In this document: positions 10,401 to 19,681 of the stretch, in pieces
How positions within the stretch are numbered: the stretch's first letter is position 1
Layout: each line of letters begins with the position of its first letter
Assembly (NCBI GenBank): GCA_030849465.1
Contig: JARVLF010000015.1
Coordinates: 1,798,001-1,862,000 of the forward strand
Reading direction: 5' to 3'
DNA length: 64,000 nt
From: Moesziomyces globuligerus
Lineage: Eukaryota > Basidiomycota > Ustilaginomycetes > Ustilaginales > Ustilaginaceae
Notes under the pieces: model-generated
Told to the model about the DNA's origin: nothing
What the model saw: the letters and a program-made list of their open reading frames with translations, nothing else
Databases searched by the model: none
Program-made: the position numbers and the translations under genes

Positions 10401-10476
10401 CATGATTCGCGGCACACGACGCCGCCAGGAACACATCACAAAGGTGCTCTGGGACCTCGGTCCCGACACGTTCTAA
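7462..10476 (+). CDS. ORC3: Origin recognition complex subunit 3
   Basis: Subunit of the six-protein complex that marks replication origins and loads MCM helicase. The protein has 1004 residues, longer than human ORC3 (about 710) through Ser/Ala-rich insertions. N-terminal part: YRIAVQRTEALFDRCMDHVYKPLFEDLRSFF, the family's opening helices, followed by a degenerate AAA-like region without a usable Walker A. The middle (about 380-560) is helical, with long insertions at about 640-700. The C-terminus (CRFALALNSLARMGMIRGTRRRQEHITKVLW) is the winged-helix end typical of Orc3. A basic linker (KRRSPSKRAVQL, about 913-924) could be a nuclear localisation signal. Start at ATG 7462 in ACACCATG context. 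No intron. Confidence 0.85.
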   Translation: MSSRKPRTEAARSGLDKFSSPCYTIPWQPKKKAKRSAASDSSQEPPFPVLAEFEADSDPAHVRYSSYRIAVQRTEALFDRCMDHVYKPLFEDLRSFFQSGPTSDQVETLPFLPESAITNQDLFLPGFETVRSDDAGSGRPDEAARSIQTALLISTSAPALSSFSGRIVSEISDASGEGASSIVVTLSASECSNLYTALRLVVARFIAQGSTLPAASRSHEHADALAEIEAAAFAGKVDPDLHVLASWWQSKFGRADRAPRLVINLPTIESVEPTVLSDLLSSLQTFVAEPLSIASASTDPAPAPASGPQLMLVIGITSPSGGLAAASAGTSSNTSASTAPAPWIDFIPRQVLRVLDISRFSLPSKEIVWSRLVQSFLTSRELPLSLGPSTFEYIRETYWERDADLDAVLDAVRLACFMHFSGKPESVFTIPGQASKIRFFSWTPKMVERIKIAYLTTSTSGDLVLPLLGDSTGSSDLDVNNFLQDAARSDQYILGKLDQLRHPRDLLCYRLEFAIRFLQRAFEALQRIQSRASTAAQAMHARTLTAASQQAAEIDEQRQLERSSEILTQVVMQCLNASVGSLDAGQRPPAVLTLRNGLARLCNAARRLLSDEFETLLDDMVAAAEDEAHAIEDVAESIDVADHGLAREPDQLRTTAETIAAHSARFLAGLRTFQQRLAQTLTAGTVDAEEDHEGEVGAASTSAAGGQAAKQRREARLQRVQRKLLMEEKLLGLKREITDWLVGSMQDLVDWRQIGRDLPGLDGGPLHLLKDIYWVDCYGPLSTLLDPSTRAGLLLPLAEPAEFVESLYDAALSVVPEEELDDIDIEGLKTLETPDVCRLYRLYRECGKFVNLADWYDAFEQNVQQDEMLRKVDQDLAREHLAETARARSASRNSGEADADDDPAKATPSTPSKRRSPSKRAVQLVEPDEYDPELLETPSKKRSRLVELALDEAREEEESASETDIQCRFALALNSLARMGMIRGTRRRQEHITKVLWDLGPDTF

Positions 10477-10661
10477 TCCCTGACTACAATATTATGCACA
10501 ACTCACGAGAGCCAGAGCGACAGACACACGTGCATGTGGCAAAAGCGCGTGCATATTAAGCATCGATCGGGAGGGTGACCAAGGTGACAGTACGGTACAG
10601 ATACAGACGCACAAGGGCGCGCATTGAAGCACGATGACCGTGCGAGGGTATGGCTGGAATC

Positions 10662-11933
10662 TTAGCCGAGCATATCATCGAGGAAGCTTTCAAGGCGCCC
10701 GAGTTCTCCGCGCGACGACTTTTCCGGCTGCGCAGCGATCCTGTGGTCGCGTTCCGAGCTGTATCTCTGAGCGGGATTGTAGCCCGGCGAACTGAGCGTG
10801 AAGACGGATGGGTCGCGACCCTTTGCGACGCTGCGATCGTTGATGCTGGCGAGGAAGCTGTCGATGCGCTCGGTGCGATTCACCGAGCCGTGTTGGCTTT
10901 CTGCACCGGCAAGAGGCGACTTTCGCCGTCCGAATGTGGTGCTGAAACTCGACCGACCCGAACCGACCGAGGCGGTCTCGCCACTCGGAGCCTTTGCGAG
11001 CGACGACTCGATCTCAGCCGTCAGGCTAGGCGACAGCGTGCTCGCTGCGGCTGCCTGGGCCGGGTCGCTGTCGGTCCGCACCCGACTCGCACCTCCAATC
11101 TTGATCGACGGCGCTGTGCGTGTCTTCCCGTCTGGCCGCCGTTTCTCGCCGACCCCATGGCCTTGGAATCGAGCCTTGAGCGCGCGATTCGCGTCCGCCT
11201 TCTCCTTCTCCTTCCGCAACGCTTCGAGATCCACGGGTTCGCCATCGGCTTCAAGAGCCAGAGCACCTGGAGCAGGCTTGCTTGTCTCGTCTGCAGCGCC
11301 GCCACGCCCTTTGGCTTTCTGACGCTGACGCTCGCGCTCGTGCAAATACGCCAGGCTGTGATCAATGTCGTTCTCCACATCCGAAGCCGTCTCGTTGCGG
11401 GCGCGGCTCCGCGCAATGTCGTCGGCGAGCCCAGCCTGCGTGGCGGCCGAGTCGCCCATGGCTGCTACGCGCGCAACGAGGTTCGAGATGTCCACCTCTG
11501 GCTCCGGTTCTTCGTCGTCCGGTAATCGCGGGTCCTTGGCGGCTTCCAGCCTCTCTAGCCTTGCAAGTTTGCTCTCGCCCAGTCTGCGGCGGGCATATTT
11601 ACCTCGAGAAGGATTCTCTGGGTCATCTTCGGACGCTGTGGTGGCTTGCGAGCCGGGAGCAGCCTTGGAGAGGCTCGGAAAGTCCTTGTCCTCGGAATCA
11701 TGGTCACTGCCTTCGTCCGAACTGTGACCCTCGCCATCGTCATCGCCGCCACTGCTGCTGTCGGATCCCTCTCCAGTTGGGCCACGGTCTGCGCCGCTCG
11801 AGTGCCGGTGCTTGATGGCGAATCTCTGACGGAAACCCGGTTTGGACGAGCCAGGTTCGGTGTCGTTCGTCGCAGCCTTTTGCGAGTTGTACCGACGCGA
11901 AGCCTTGGCCTTGTACTTGTTTTGAAGCACCAT
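10662..11933 (-). CDS. Orphan acidic/serine-rich protein ending LESFLDDMLG
   Basis: I do not recognise this 423-residue protein. ATG at 11933 (MVLQNKYKAKASRRYNSQKA); the frame is open slightly upstream only to a TTG. It opens with a basic segment, then a Ser/Asp/Glu-rich disordered stretch (about 40-100), a charged helical region with a predicted coiled coil (about 115-160 and 200-255), a Ser/Thr-rich low-complexity tail, and a short hydrophobic/acidic end (GRLESFLDDMLG). No membrane segment or signal peptide. It converges on ORC3 with 185 bp between stops. Intracellular location is likely; function unknown. The length and regular codon use support a real gene. Confidence 0.75.
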   Translation of the reverse strand: MVLQNKYKAKASRRYNSQKAATNDTEPGSSKPGFRQRFAIKHRHSSGADRGPTGEGSDSSSGGDDDGEGHSSDEGSDHDSEDKDFPSLSKAAPGSQATTASEDDPENPSRGKYARRRLGESKLARLERLEAAKDPRLPDDEEPEPEVDISNLVARVAAMGDSAATQAGLADDIARSRARNETASDVENDIDHSLAYLHERERQRQKAKGRGGAADETSKPAPGALALEADGEPVDLEALRKEKEKADANRALKARFQGHGVGEKRRPDGKTRTAPSIKIGGASRVRTDSDPAQAAAASTLSPSLTAEIESSLAKAPSGETASVGSGRSSFSTTFGRRKSPLAGAESQHGSVNRTERIDSFLASINDRSVAKGRDPSVFTLSSPGYNPAQRYSSERDHRIAAQPEKSSRGELGRLESFLDDMLG

Positions 11934-13099
11934 GATGGAGAGCAAGCACTGCGGGGAGAGCGAGCACCGCGAAGACGCAAGTTTCTAAGCCGTCGGATAG
12001 ATGAAGACCTGACGGAAAGGCCAAGCTGGCTGTGTCGGGTGAGCCGAAGCTCTGCGAAGCCGGAGAAGAGCGAGGTTGGAATGGGCCGATTCGAGCTCGA
12101 CAGTCGACGCTAGCAGCTTGAGCTTGAGGAAGCAAGGATAGGACGGGATGTGCGTGGCTTGATCGAAGGCATGCACAGGGGAGCTGAGCGGTGCGCCGGT
12201 GCTTTGTGCTGTGCTATGTCGACCCCAATTCCAACTGGCCTAGCTGAGTTCCAAATCCAGATGCCTCCTAGCGGCACCACTCGATCGGGTCCGGAACACT
12301 AGCTGACTGTGGGTCAGTGGTTGCTGTTCGATGAGCAGCCGTCGAGAGACGCCAGGATGGTGGAGATGCTGAAGAACAGAAGCGCGAAGGATCGCAAGGT
12401 GTCTGGATGGGCCGAAGCAGTGAGGTAGTCGCGCAGGGTGAGTTCTGTGGCCTCGAGGCGTCCCGATAGAACCAACACCGCTCCCGAGGCTTTGCTTGGC
12501 CGGGCAATTGAGCGCAGCTCTGGCCACGCATGACGCGCCCGGGCCGTGCCAACAGGGCGGAAAAATACAACCGGACGTCATGTCACGCAGCACGAGGTGG
12601 GGCGGCTGCATGGCTAAATTTGGGCGTGGTCGCGTTCCCGATCTGCGTCTCCAGCTGCTCCGGATCGCAGAGCGTGCCTGTCCGGCTCGGCTCGGCTCAA
12701 CTTTCGCCTCGACGTGAGATCTCTCGGACCGCTCTCAGAGCCGTCCCGGCATCCGACGGTCTTGTCTCGGCATCCCAGCAACAAGGAACATGCAAGGCGG
12801 CCCACGCATCGCTGGATATCCGGGATGCTGCGTCTCTAGCTTGTACCCAACGCCGGTCGTTTATTACATCCGCGTGTCGTGGGCTTGCGATACTTTCCAC
12901 GAGCGTCCATGTCTTCGGACAAACGTCTTCTCTCAAGCCCAACAGCATCTCTCACGGTCAGATCTTTGTCTGTCAGTTCTTATCGGACAGTACTGGATTT
13001 GGGCAGGGTGCTATGATACATTGAGGTTGGATGGTTGTGTCTCGAAGGTCGTTGTGGGGGCAGATCTTGGCGATCGACCTCGCTGGATGTGAGGTGGAC
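11934..13099. other. Intergenic region without recognisable gene
   Basis: 1.17 kb. It should contain the promoter of the orphan gene on the left and the 3' region of the SCOC-like gene on the right. The frames present (up to about 160 codons) show no family resemblance and uneven composition. Confidence 0.5.
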
Positions 13100-13486
13100 C
13101 TAGCCCCTTTCCTTCGCTGCCAGGCTCTTGGTGACCGAGTCGATGTAGGTCTGCAGCATCTCGTTATCGGCCTCAGCCTTCTTGCAATCTTCCTTGACCG
13201 AGTTCACGCGGCTCAGCAGAGCTCGCAGACCGTCCTGTCGTGCCATGATCTCTCTGTCGAGATCAATGCGCAGTACGAGACCATTTGGCCCCGTATCGAG
13301 TCAGATGTTCGCTCGCACTTTGGCGTTACGTGTCCCGACTGATACTCACCGGACAAGGTTCTCCTTCTCCACTACCTCGTTGGCTGAGATCTCGGTCTCG
13401 GCTGTCCAAGCTGCCGACTCAGTGAAGTCGTCGGATGCAACGATCGGCGACGCTGTCGAGGAGCCGATGGGCGTATCGGCGTCCAT
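13100..13486 (-). CDS. Short coiled-coil protein, SCOC/Slo1 family (two exons)
   Basis: Small coiled-coil protein related to animal SCOC and yeast Slo1, which bind Arf-like GTPases (Arl1/Arl3) at the Golgi. Exon 1 is 13350-13486 (ATG at 13486, starting MDADTPIGSS and ending EKENLV plus two bases). The intron is 13254-13349 (GTGAGT to CAG, 96 bp, phase 2). Exon 2 is 13100-13253, ending in TAG. The spliced product has 96 residues. Its last 55 residues run EKENLVREIMARQDGLRALL, then SRVNSVKEDCKKAEADNEML, then QTYIDSVTKS. This follows the family pattern (leucine heptads, RV-x-x-VK-E, N-x-x-LQ-x-YI-x-x). The N-terminal 40 residues are variable and acidic. Neither exon alone is a convincing ORF. 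Confidence 0.8.
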
Positions 13487-16400
13487 CTTTCATCGAACCG
13501 AGACGTGCTGCGATCTTCGCGGTCTGCGCCCGTACAGGTTAGCCTTGGCGATGGTGTAGATTGGAAGGGCCGGGACGTGCCCACGTCGCTCAAGTCAGGG
13601 TCCGACACATGGCCTTCCTCGGAATTCGGAACTCCGTCACTGTGTAGTTGATAGAGATCTGACATCTAGTGGTCCTGCCCACCTCCTCGTGTCTCCGTCT
13701 CCTCACGTGTCGAGACGTCCTTTCCCCGCACCACCCCTTGCAAGGCATTCTTTCGTCTCGCGAGGTCGTCCGAGCAGTCACGGCGGCTATCCAATCGACA
13801 ATGGCTGCGCCCAAATCGGTTACAGTCACCAGGGAAACACGGTCCAGGTCCCGCCACACTTCTCCCCAACAAATTTAGACGCGGCCCAGGGTCCAGATTC
13901 GTCGCGGCGTTCATAGCGACGATTGGATGCCGAACGCCTAGCCACCCTCCGCAGCAGGTTGCCGAGCGGCGCCAGAAGCGAGTTCCGACGTTGCAAGGGG
14001 TGCTGTCGACGCGAGGCATCCAAGGTATTTCGAGCCTTAATCTGCGAAGACTTGGCGGCTAAGGGGCCGGAGGAGGCATGTGGCGAGCTTGGCTGCGGGG
14101 AATTCCCCGCTCTTTCCTCCTGAAATTGTGCGAGTGCTGGCGAGGATGCACCGACGTCCCGCGCGTGCTGGTAGCGAGACGAGGCTGGGTGTGTTGGTGT
14201 TGGATTCAGCGAGCTGTCGGCTGTTCCGCCGCTCGGAAACATGACAGCTGCGGTTCGAAGCGCTCCTAGCCGAACGCAGCCGCACTCGCCAACAGTTCGA
14301 TAGGCAGCGAACAAAACAGAGATGGATGCCGTAGAAGGTCCCGGACCCACGCCACGCAAGGCACCATGCAAGATCAACCTGCGTGAGTTACAGTAGCGCT
14401 TAAGCGGGGCAGCCGCGCATGCGCGCATTTCATTTCCGCACTCGCACTTTTAGCCCCACCATGCGCTCTGCCAAGCTCGCTCGTCGGCGAAATTCACCTC
14501 GCAATTCGCCGGACCAGCGCGCCAAGCTCGCCGAGACGTCGTTCACGTATGCTTGGGAATCCTTATCGCTCAACGATCTGTACTGCATCAGCACGAGGCG
14601 CTTGCAGCATGTGTGGCCCCGCAGTGTTTCAGAGTTCCCTTGCAGAAGCCGCTCCCCACATCCAGAACGGAGTCGGGGCTCCATGGGACATCGTGACGAC
14701 GTCACTTCTGGGCGCCTAGCGTGCAGAATGGGTGTTTCGAGCCAACAGTAGCTGCGGGCGACCTTGCAGCACCTTTGAAATGCACATCAACGAGCAAAGA
14801 AGAGCTTACGTCCACCAGGTGGAATCTCGCGACACCAGTGTCGAGACGAATCTGTCTGGAGTGAGTGTGCCAGAATCGATCGGGCTTCTCCGACCTCGAT
14901 TTGGCATCGGGAAGAGGGGAAGAATCGGCGGCCTACATCGCGTGGCTGTCGACCTGATCGTGGTCAGTGCAGCGCTGTGACGGGGAACAAAAGGCCCGAA
15001 GCAGGGTCGGGGCTAGGCAGAAGCACTTCTCGATCGCGAGCATTCGCGAAGCGGACGGGCGGCTCGCGACCCTTGCGCGCACCCCCTACGTCTTACCGAG
15101 ACCGAGACCGCAGCCGGACAGGACGTTCTCGAGATTTTGGATCTGTTTATTTCTTCGTTTTTTTTTTTTTCTTCAATTTTTCAACACAGCAAAACCGGCG
15201 TAGAGATGTTGGCCGGCTCAGATGACGGGCTCCGCGATGAGACAGCTCACAACAGCACCGCGCGCTGAGCCGGAGGCCATTCAAGCTCCGCTCACTTGTG
15301 GGAATGCAAACGCTCATCGCACATGTGGAGCGCATCCGACGCCGCGTTTGGCCAGCACGGCGCCTTTGGGCGGTGTCGGAATGCGAGCGACATCACCGCG
15401 CAGAAAACGGAGCGCTTCCGTTGTGACCAAAACCACGCTAAATCCGCCTGACCATTGCCCCGGACTCGTCCTAGAGCTGCATCAGCGCCAAGCGCAGCTT
15501 CAATCAGCCCATCCCATGAGAGTCCTGGGTCGCGACGCTGTCATTGTTTCTCGACCATGGCGGATCACTAGGTGCGACGCGCAAAGCCCAAGGATACGTA
15601 TGGAGCCCTCATCACTTGGCGAGACCTCCGATGCGAGACTAGCGAGAGGTGGGCCCGCAAGCGAATCAGGACTCGTCCGTGCCAGCTTCGCGTGCTCTCG
15701 AGACGCTTGGTGATCGCGAAGACCGGACGTCGCCAGACGGACCGAGCTCGACGGGCAGATGCTGCCGTGTGATGGATTGCTTGCGGTCAGCAAGTCGGAG
15801 CTCATCCGGGAACAATTCATGAGCGGACCGCGAAAAGGACAGCCGCAACTGCGCACAATCGTGCGAAGGAAACGGCTCGCACATTCGCTGGTGGTTGCGG
15901 CGGGCACCAAGAGCCGGCCGGTCTGTGGGGTCCATCGACCTCTGCCTCATCCACACCCGCGCATGGCATCGTGCAAGCGAAACAGATTAGCCGAAGGAGC
16001 GCAGTCAGACTGATAATAGCCGCATCCACCAGACCCTGAGATCGAAGCTTCGCTTGCTCACAAGCTGTCTTTGGGGATCTGCGAAGGGCCCTTCAAGCCA
16101 TGTTGCAAGGGAAGCAGCTATCCTGACACAGGGGCCCCACAGCTCTAATTCTGCTGACAGAGATGAGGGTCATGCTGAAGTCATTGTGATCTGCGATGGC
16201 GTCAGTTGCACCATCTGCAAGGCGGCGTCCTCGACTGAGGCTCGAGCAGCAAATCGGCGGTACGCACGCTTCGTCCGGAGACTTTGGCAGCTCGCTTTCG
16301 GCGCGAGGGATGGTGTGGCTCGCCGTGCCGGAGCCGCATCGCCGCTGAGACCATCCGGCATGCTTCAGTACAGCTGCACGGGCTTGGCGAAAAGATCGTG

Positions 16401-17700
16401 CTTGTTTCCGGATTGCTGCCTCGGCCTCGACATCGGGAGCTGCAGGCCCCATGTCGCCTCTTGCCTTTTTTTTTTCTCCCTTCAAAAATCCAGTTGTTCT
16501 CTGAGGAATCACTACTCGAAAGAACACAGCGACATTTGCCTTGCACGTCAGGTCTGATCTCCAAACAATCTTCCATCAATGCCAAGACGGTATTTATAGC
16601 GCAACGGATGTGCTTCGGAGACGGCCGACGGACTGGAAGATTCTGTGCCAACACAGCGACTGGCTGGCCATCGATTGCGATCGCAAAATTGAAATTGCGA
16701 TGCGGAATCTAAAGTGCAAGAAAGCCCATATGGCCTGCGCGTCGCGATCGAACCGTGGGCCTATTTTTTATTTTATTTTTCAGATCCATCGGCAAAAAGT
16801 GCTCCAGGGTGGGGTACAGTACGCGCCTGTCACACGAACCTGCGTGTCGCCGCCTAGCGCGCTGGACGTGCCTGAGCGCCCGGTCAATTTTGAGACGTTG
16901 CTATCGGCTGGGCAAAAAACGTGCAACTTTGCACACAAGCCAGCCGCCAGTGGCAGCGGCGAGCGCCTCGGTCACCTTTTCAAGGGCTCGGTCGAACTCA
17001 ACCGCCTCTGTTGCGCCGCATCAAAGTCAGGCCCCCATGCAGAGAGTTCAAATGGGGCTGCTTGCGTGGAGAAGGAGGTGCCCCACGCCAGCTGCATGAA
17101 AGGAGTGGCAGCTGTAGCCAAAATGTACTGCATTGTAGAATGCAGCCAATGACAGCGACTGGTGTGGGCGTGGACGAGCTGCACGAAAAATTCGAAACCC
17201 ATGGCAGGGCTCAGGCTTCGCGGGGCGGCACAATCAGATTTTGATTTTGATTTCTTTTGGCAGCGCTATCGATGCAACCGTGGCTTTGTCTGGAGCACGC
17301 CAAAGAGCAGCCAATGCCCGAGGAGAGCGCACCATATCAATGAAGCTTGCTCATGCATTTTGTCAAAGGGATCAGCAGAAGCATCGGGTTTTTTTTTCGC
17401 TGGAAACAATATGTCGAACCGGACGGTGTTGTAGCTTGTCATGATGGTTCTTAGAAGAGAGGAGTGCAGAAGGCAGCTATCAGCCGGGCTGCGAGACCGG
17501 CATGCGATGCTGACTGATGTCTGGTTGGAGCTGTCTCAAGTTGGCGTCGCACGATGAGGGACATTGCGATGCTCTTTTTTCTCTTGTATCTCGACTCGTC
17601 TTCTCCTGCCAGTCACCCTGTGAATAAGTCGACTTACCCAACAATCCAGGCCTGCAACGACATGGCGGGGTCCGAGTCGACACAGCAGCGAAAAGAGAAG
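13487..17700. other. Gene-poor region with T-tracts and AT-rich islands
   Basis: 4.2 kb without a gene I can support. Frames are short, broken on both strands, and lack the third-position bias of neighbouring genes. It contains a T run with flanking pyrimidines (15160-15185), a pure T run inside a pyrimidine stretch (about 16465-16482), a TTTTTTATTTTATTTTT stretch (about 16763-16782), TTTTGA-type repeats (about 17236-17255) and a (T)8 tract (about 17388). I see no terminal inverted repeats, transposase or reverse transcriptase. Confidence 0.55.
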
Positions 17701-17730
17701 AATAAAATCAAATAAATAATAAAATAAATG
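17698..17730. other. AT-rich island of A/T-only runs
   Basis: About 33 bp of almost pure A and T on a GC-rich background, made of ATAAA/AAATA units. It could be a nucleosome-free or easily unwound element. An origin function is possible but has no direct support. Confidence 0.4.
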
Positions 17731-19681
17731 ACCGTGGTGGAGCTGCATCGCTTACGCTCACGAACCCCTGGGGATTCGGACGCTTGCCGAGACGCGCTTC
17801 TCCCAGCGACCGCACGAGCCTCCTGCCTGCAGCCAACAAAAACGGACGCGAGTCGGGGTTTAGGCCCAGCCACGCCGGCCTCTTGCGCCCTCTGCGCGTT
17901 CGGAATTCGCAGCCAGGCCGCTCCACAAAACCCGTGTCGAGGAGTTCAAAGAGCAAATTTCGTGACCTCGGATCGATGCGCCCTTGCCTTGCACCGTTCC
18001 CAGGCCCGTCGGACCTCGACAGCCACGAAACCAAATCGATCTGGACGCGCGCCGCACGCTGACATCTGTGCTGCCGACTCTGGGCGCCTTGGCCCGTTAT
18101 CGCGTCCTTTCGACCCTTCCCTCTCCTCACGCCTTGGCTACGCCCATCACCTTTACGCCTGCCCGCCTGCCAACCTGGCTTGGCCTGGCTTTCCGCCATC
18201 CGCTCCACACGGCTGCGCCACTCCAGACACACCCATCGCGCTGTGCGTGCGAAAGTGCACTGGCTGCCCCAAGCCGCCTCCTTCGCCTTGAGCCTGGCCC
18301 GCCCTTCCCATTGCCCCCTGTGCTGCCTCCAGCGCTTGCCGGCGACCTTGGGGCGCTTCGCCAGCCTCATCGATCCCTACGTCCCATTCCTTCCTGCTGC
18401 CACCGCCAAACCGTCGATCTACGCATCGCTTTCTGCACCCTTGCGCACATTCACACTGGGCTGCTGAGCGCCCACACTGCAGACCAGCACCGATCTGCTT
18501 TTGTGCTTGCCTGCTTGCTCGCTCGCTTCTCTCGCTCTTCAGCGCAGCTCTTCGATCGCAAACCCTCGACGGACCTCGGCGCCCTTCACTCTCCCTGCGC
18601 CCCTCTCCACCCCGTCGCCCCGACCCGACCTCGCGCTTCGACGGTGTTGCACATCCCCGTCTTTGCCCAGTTCAGCTCGCCTAGACGCACCAGGCATCCC
18701 AAGGCTGAGCCATCCTCAGCTTCCTCGGCATCCCCCATCCAGTTCTCCTCCATCGCCCGTGGCTTCTTCCGGCCAGCTCTCCTCCCTCTGCGAGCTGTCA
18801 CCCATCCTCTGCGCGACTAGTACGGTATCTCTCCACCCGTTTCTGGGTGCTACATCGGCAAGGCGTGCTTCACCTGCAGCCCCTCGAGTGCTTGGCCTGC
18901 GCAGCGCGCTCTCGTCCGATCCCAACATCCTCCAACCTGGCTATTGCCGTGCCTCCAGCAAAACCTCCCACCATCCTCGACTTAGCCTCAGCCTCAGCCT
19001 TTGCCTCTGGCTCTGCCTCAGCGCTCACGTCTGAGCCACGTCTCTAGCTCTCCAGATTCCAGTCCCTCCGTATTCTTTCGCCCTCCTTTCTTCTTTCCTT
19101 CATCCCGCCTTCGGCTCACCTTCTCCGCCACTCCCTTCCCCCCTTTTTGTTTGTTCAGCCAGCACAGCCGACGATCCGTGGGCTTGGCTTTACATTCCTC
19201 CTTTGGGTTCCAGCCAGCCGTTTCCGTCGCCTGGTTGCCTGCTATCCCAGCCATTTGAACGTCCGCCCACCCACAATTCAGGCTACCTTCGCTTCCCCCT
19301 CGACCACCGATCTCCCTACCATCCTCCATCACGTTCTCGGCCCACCTAGCGACCCTTGAAACGTCATCGACCCTAGACGATCCTCTCGACGACCCTACCA
19401 CCCTCCACCATCTTCGATCCTCCTCTCTTCAAGGTCGGCACCAGCCGTCGTCAGTTGCATAGCACCGCCTCCGCTCACAGTTCCCGACCGACATCTAGAT
19501 GCTCCGAGCGTTGTGATCACACGATCGTTCGAGCTTTCATCTCCCTGCCTTGCTGCTCCACCATCACGGAATGCTGGTGAGCGCGCCTTTCCAGTCTCAC
19601 GATCGTGCTTCCAACCACCGACCGCAACACAAAGCATCTCGTCCGTATCACACGCTCGCCGATAAGAGCAACACAGCCACC
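17731..19681 (+). promoter_or_regulatory. Pyrimidine-rich promoter/leader of the CBM21 gene
   Basis: Nearly 2 kb before the CBM21 start codon is strongly C/T-biased on the plus strand, most so at 18500-19440 (runs of CCTT, CTCC, TTCC). Long Pro/Ser/Leu-rich frames appear here (for example 17984-18820) as a by-product of the base skew. They contain no domain I recognise. Pyrimidine-rich leaders are common in fungal promoters, but this one is long. Several upstream ATGs lie in it, so either most of it is untranscribed or the leader is spliced. Confidence 0.5.

Noticed and set aside
13826..14428. A 200-codon minus-strand frame rich in Ser, Arg and Pro
   Set aside because: No family resemblance and uneven codon use; it cannot be told from chance at this GC content.
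14461..14751. Plus-strand frame starting MRSAKLARRRNSPRNSPDQR after CCCACC
   Set aside because: The start context is good, but the remaining 76 residues look random and no homologue or splice extension is evident.
17984..18820. A 278-codon Pro/Leu/Ser-rich plus-strand frame
   Set aside because: Composition follows the C/T base skew of the region, other frames there are similarly open, and no domain or good start context is seen.
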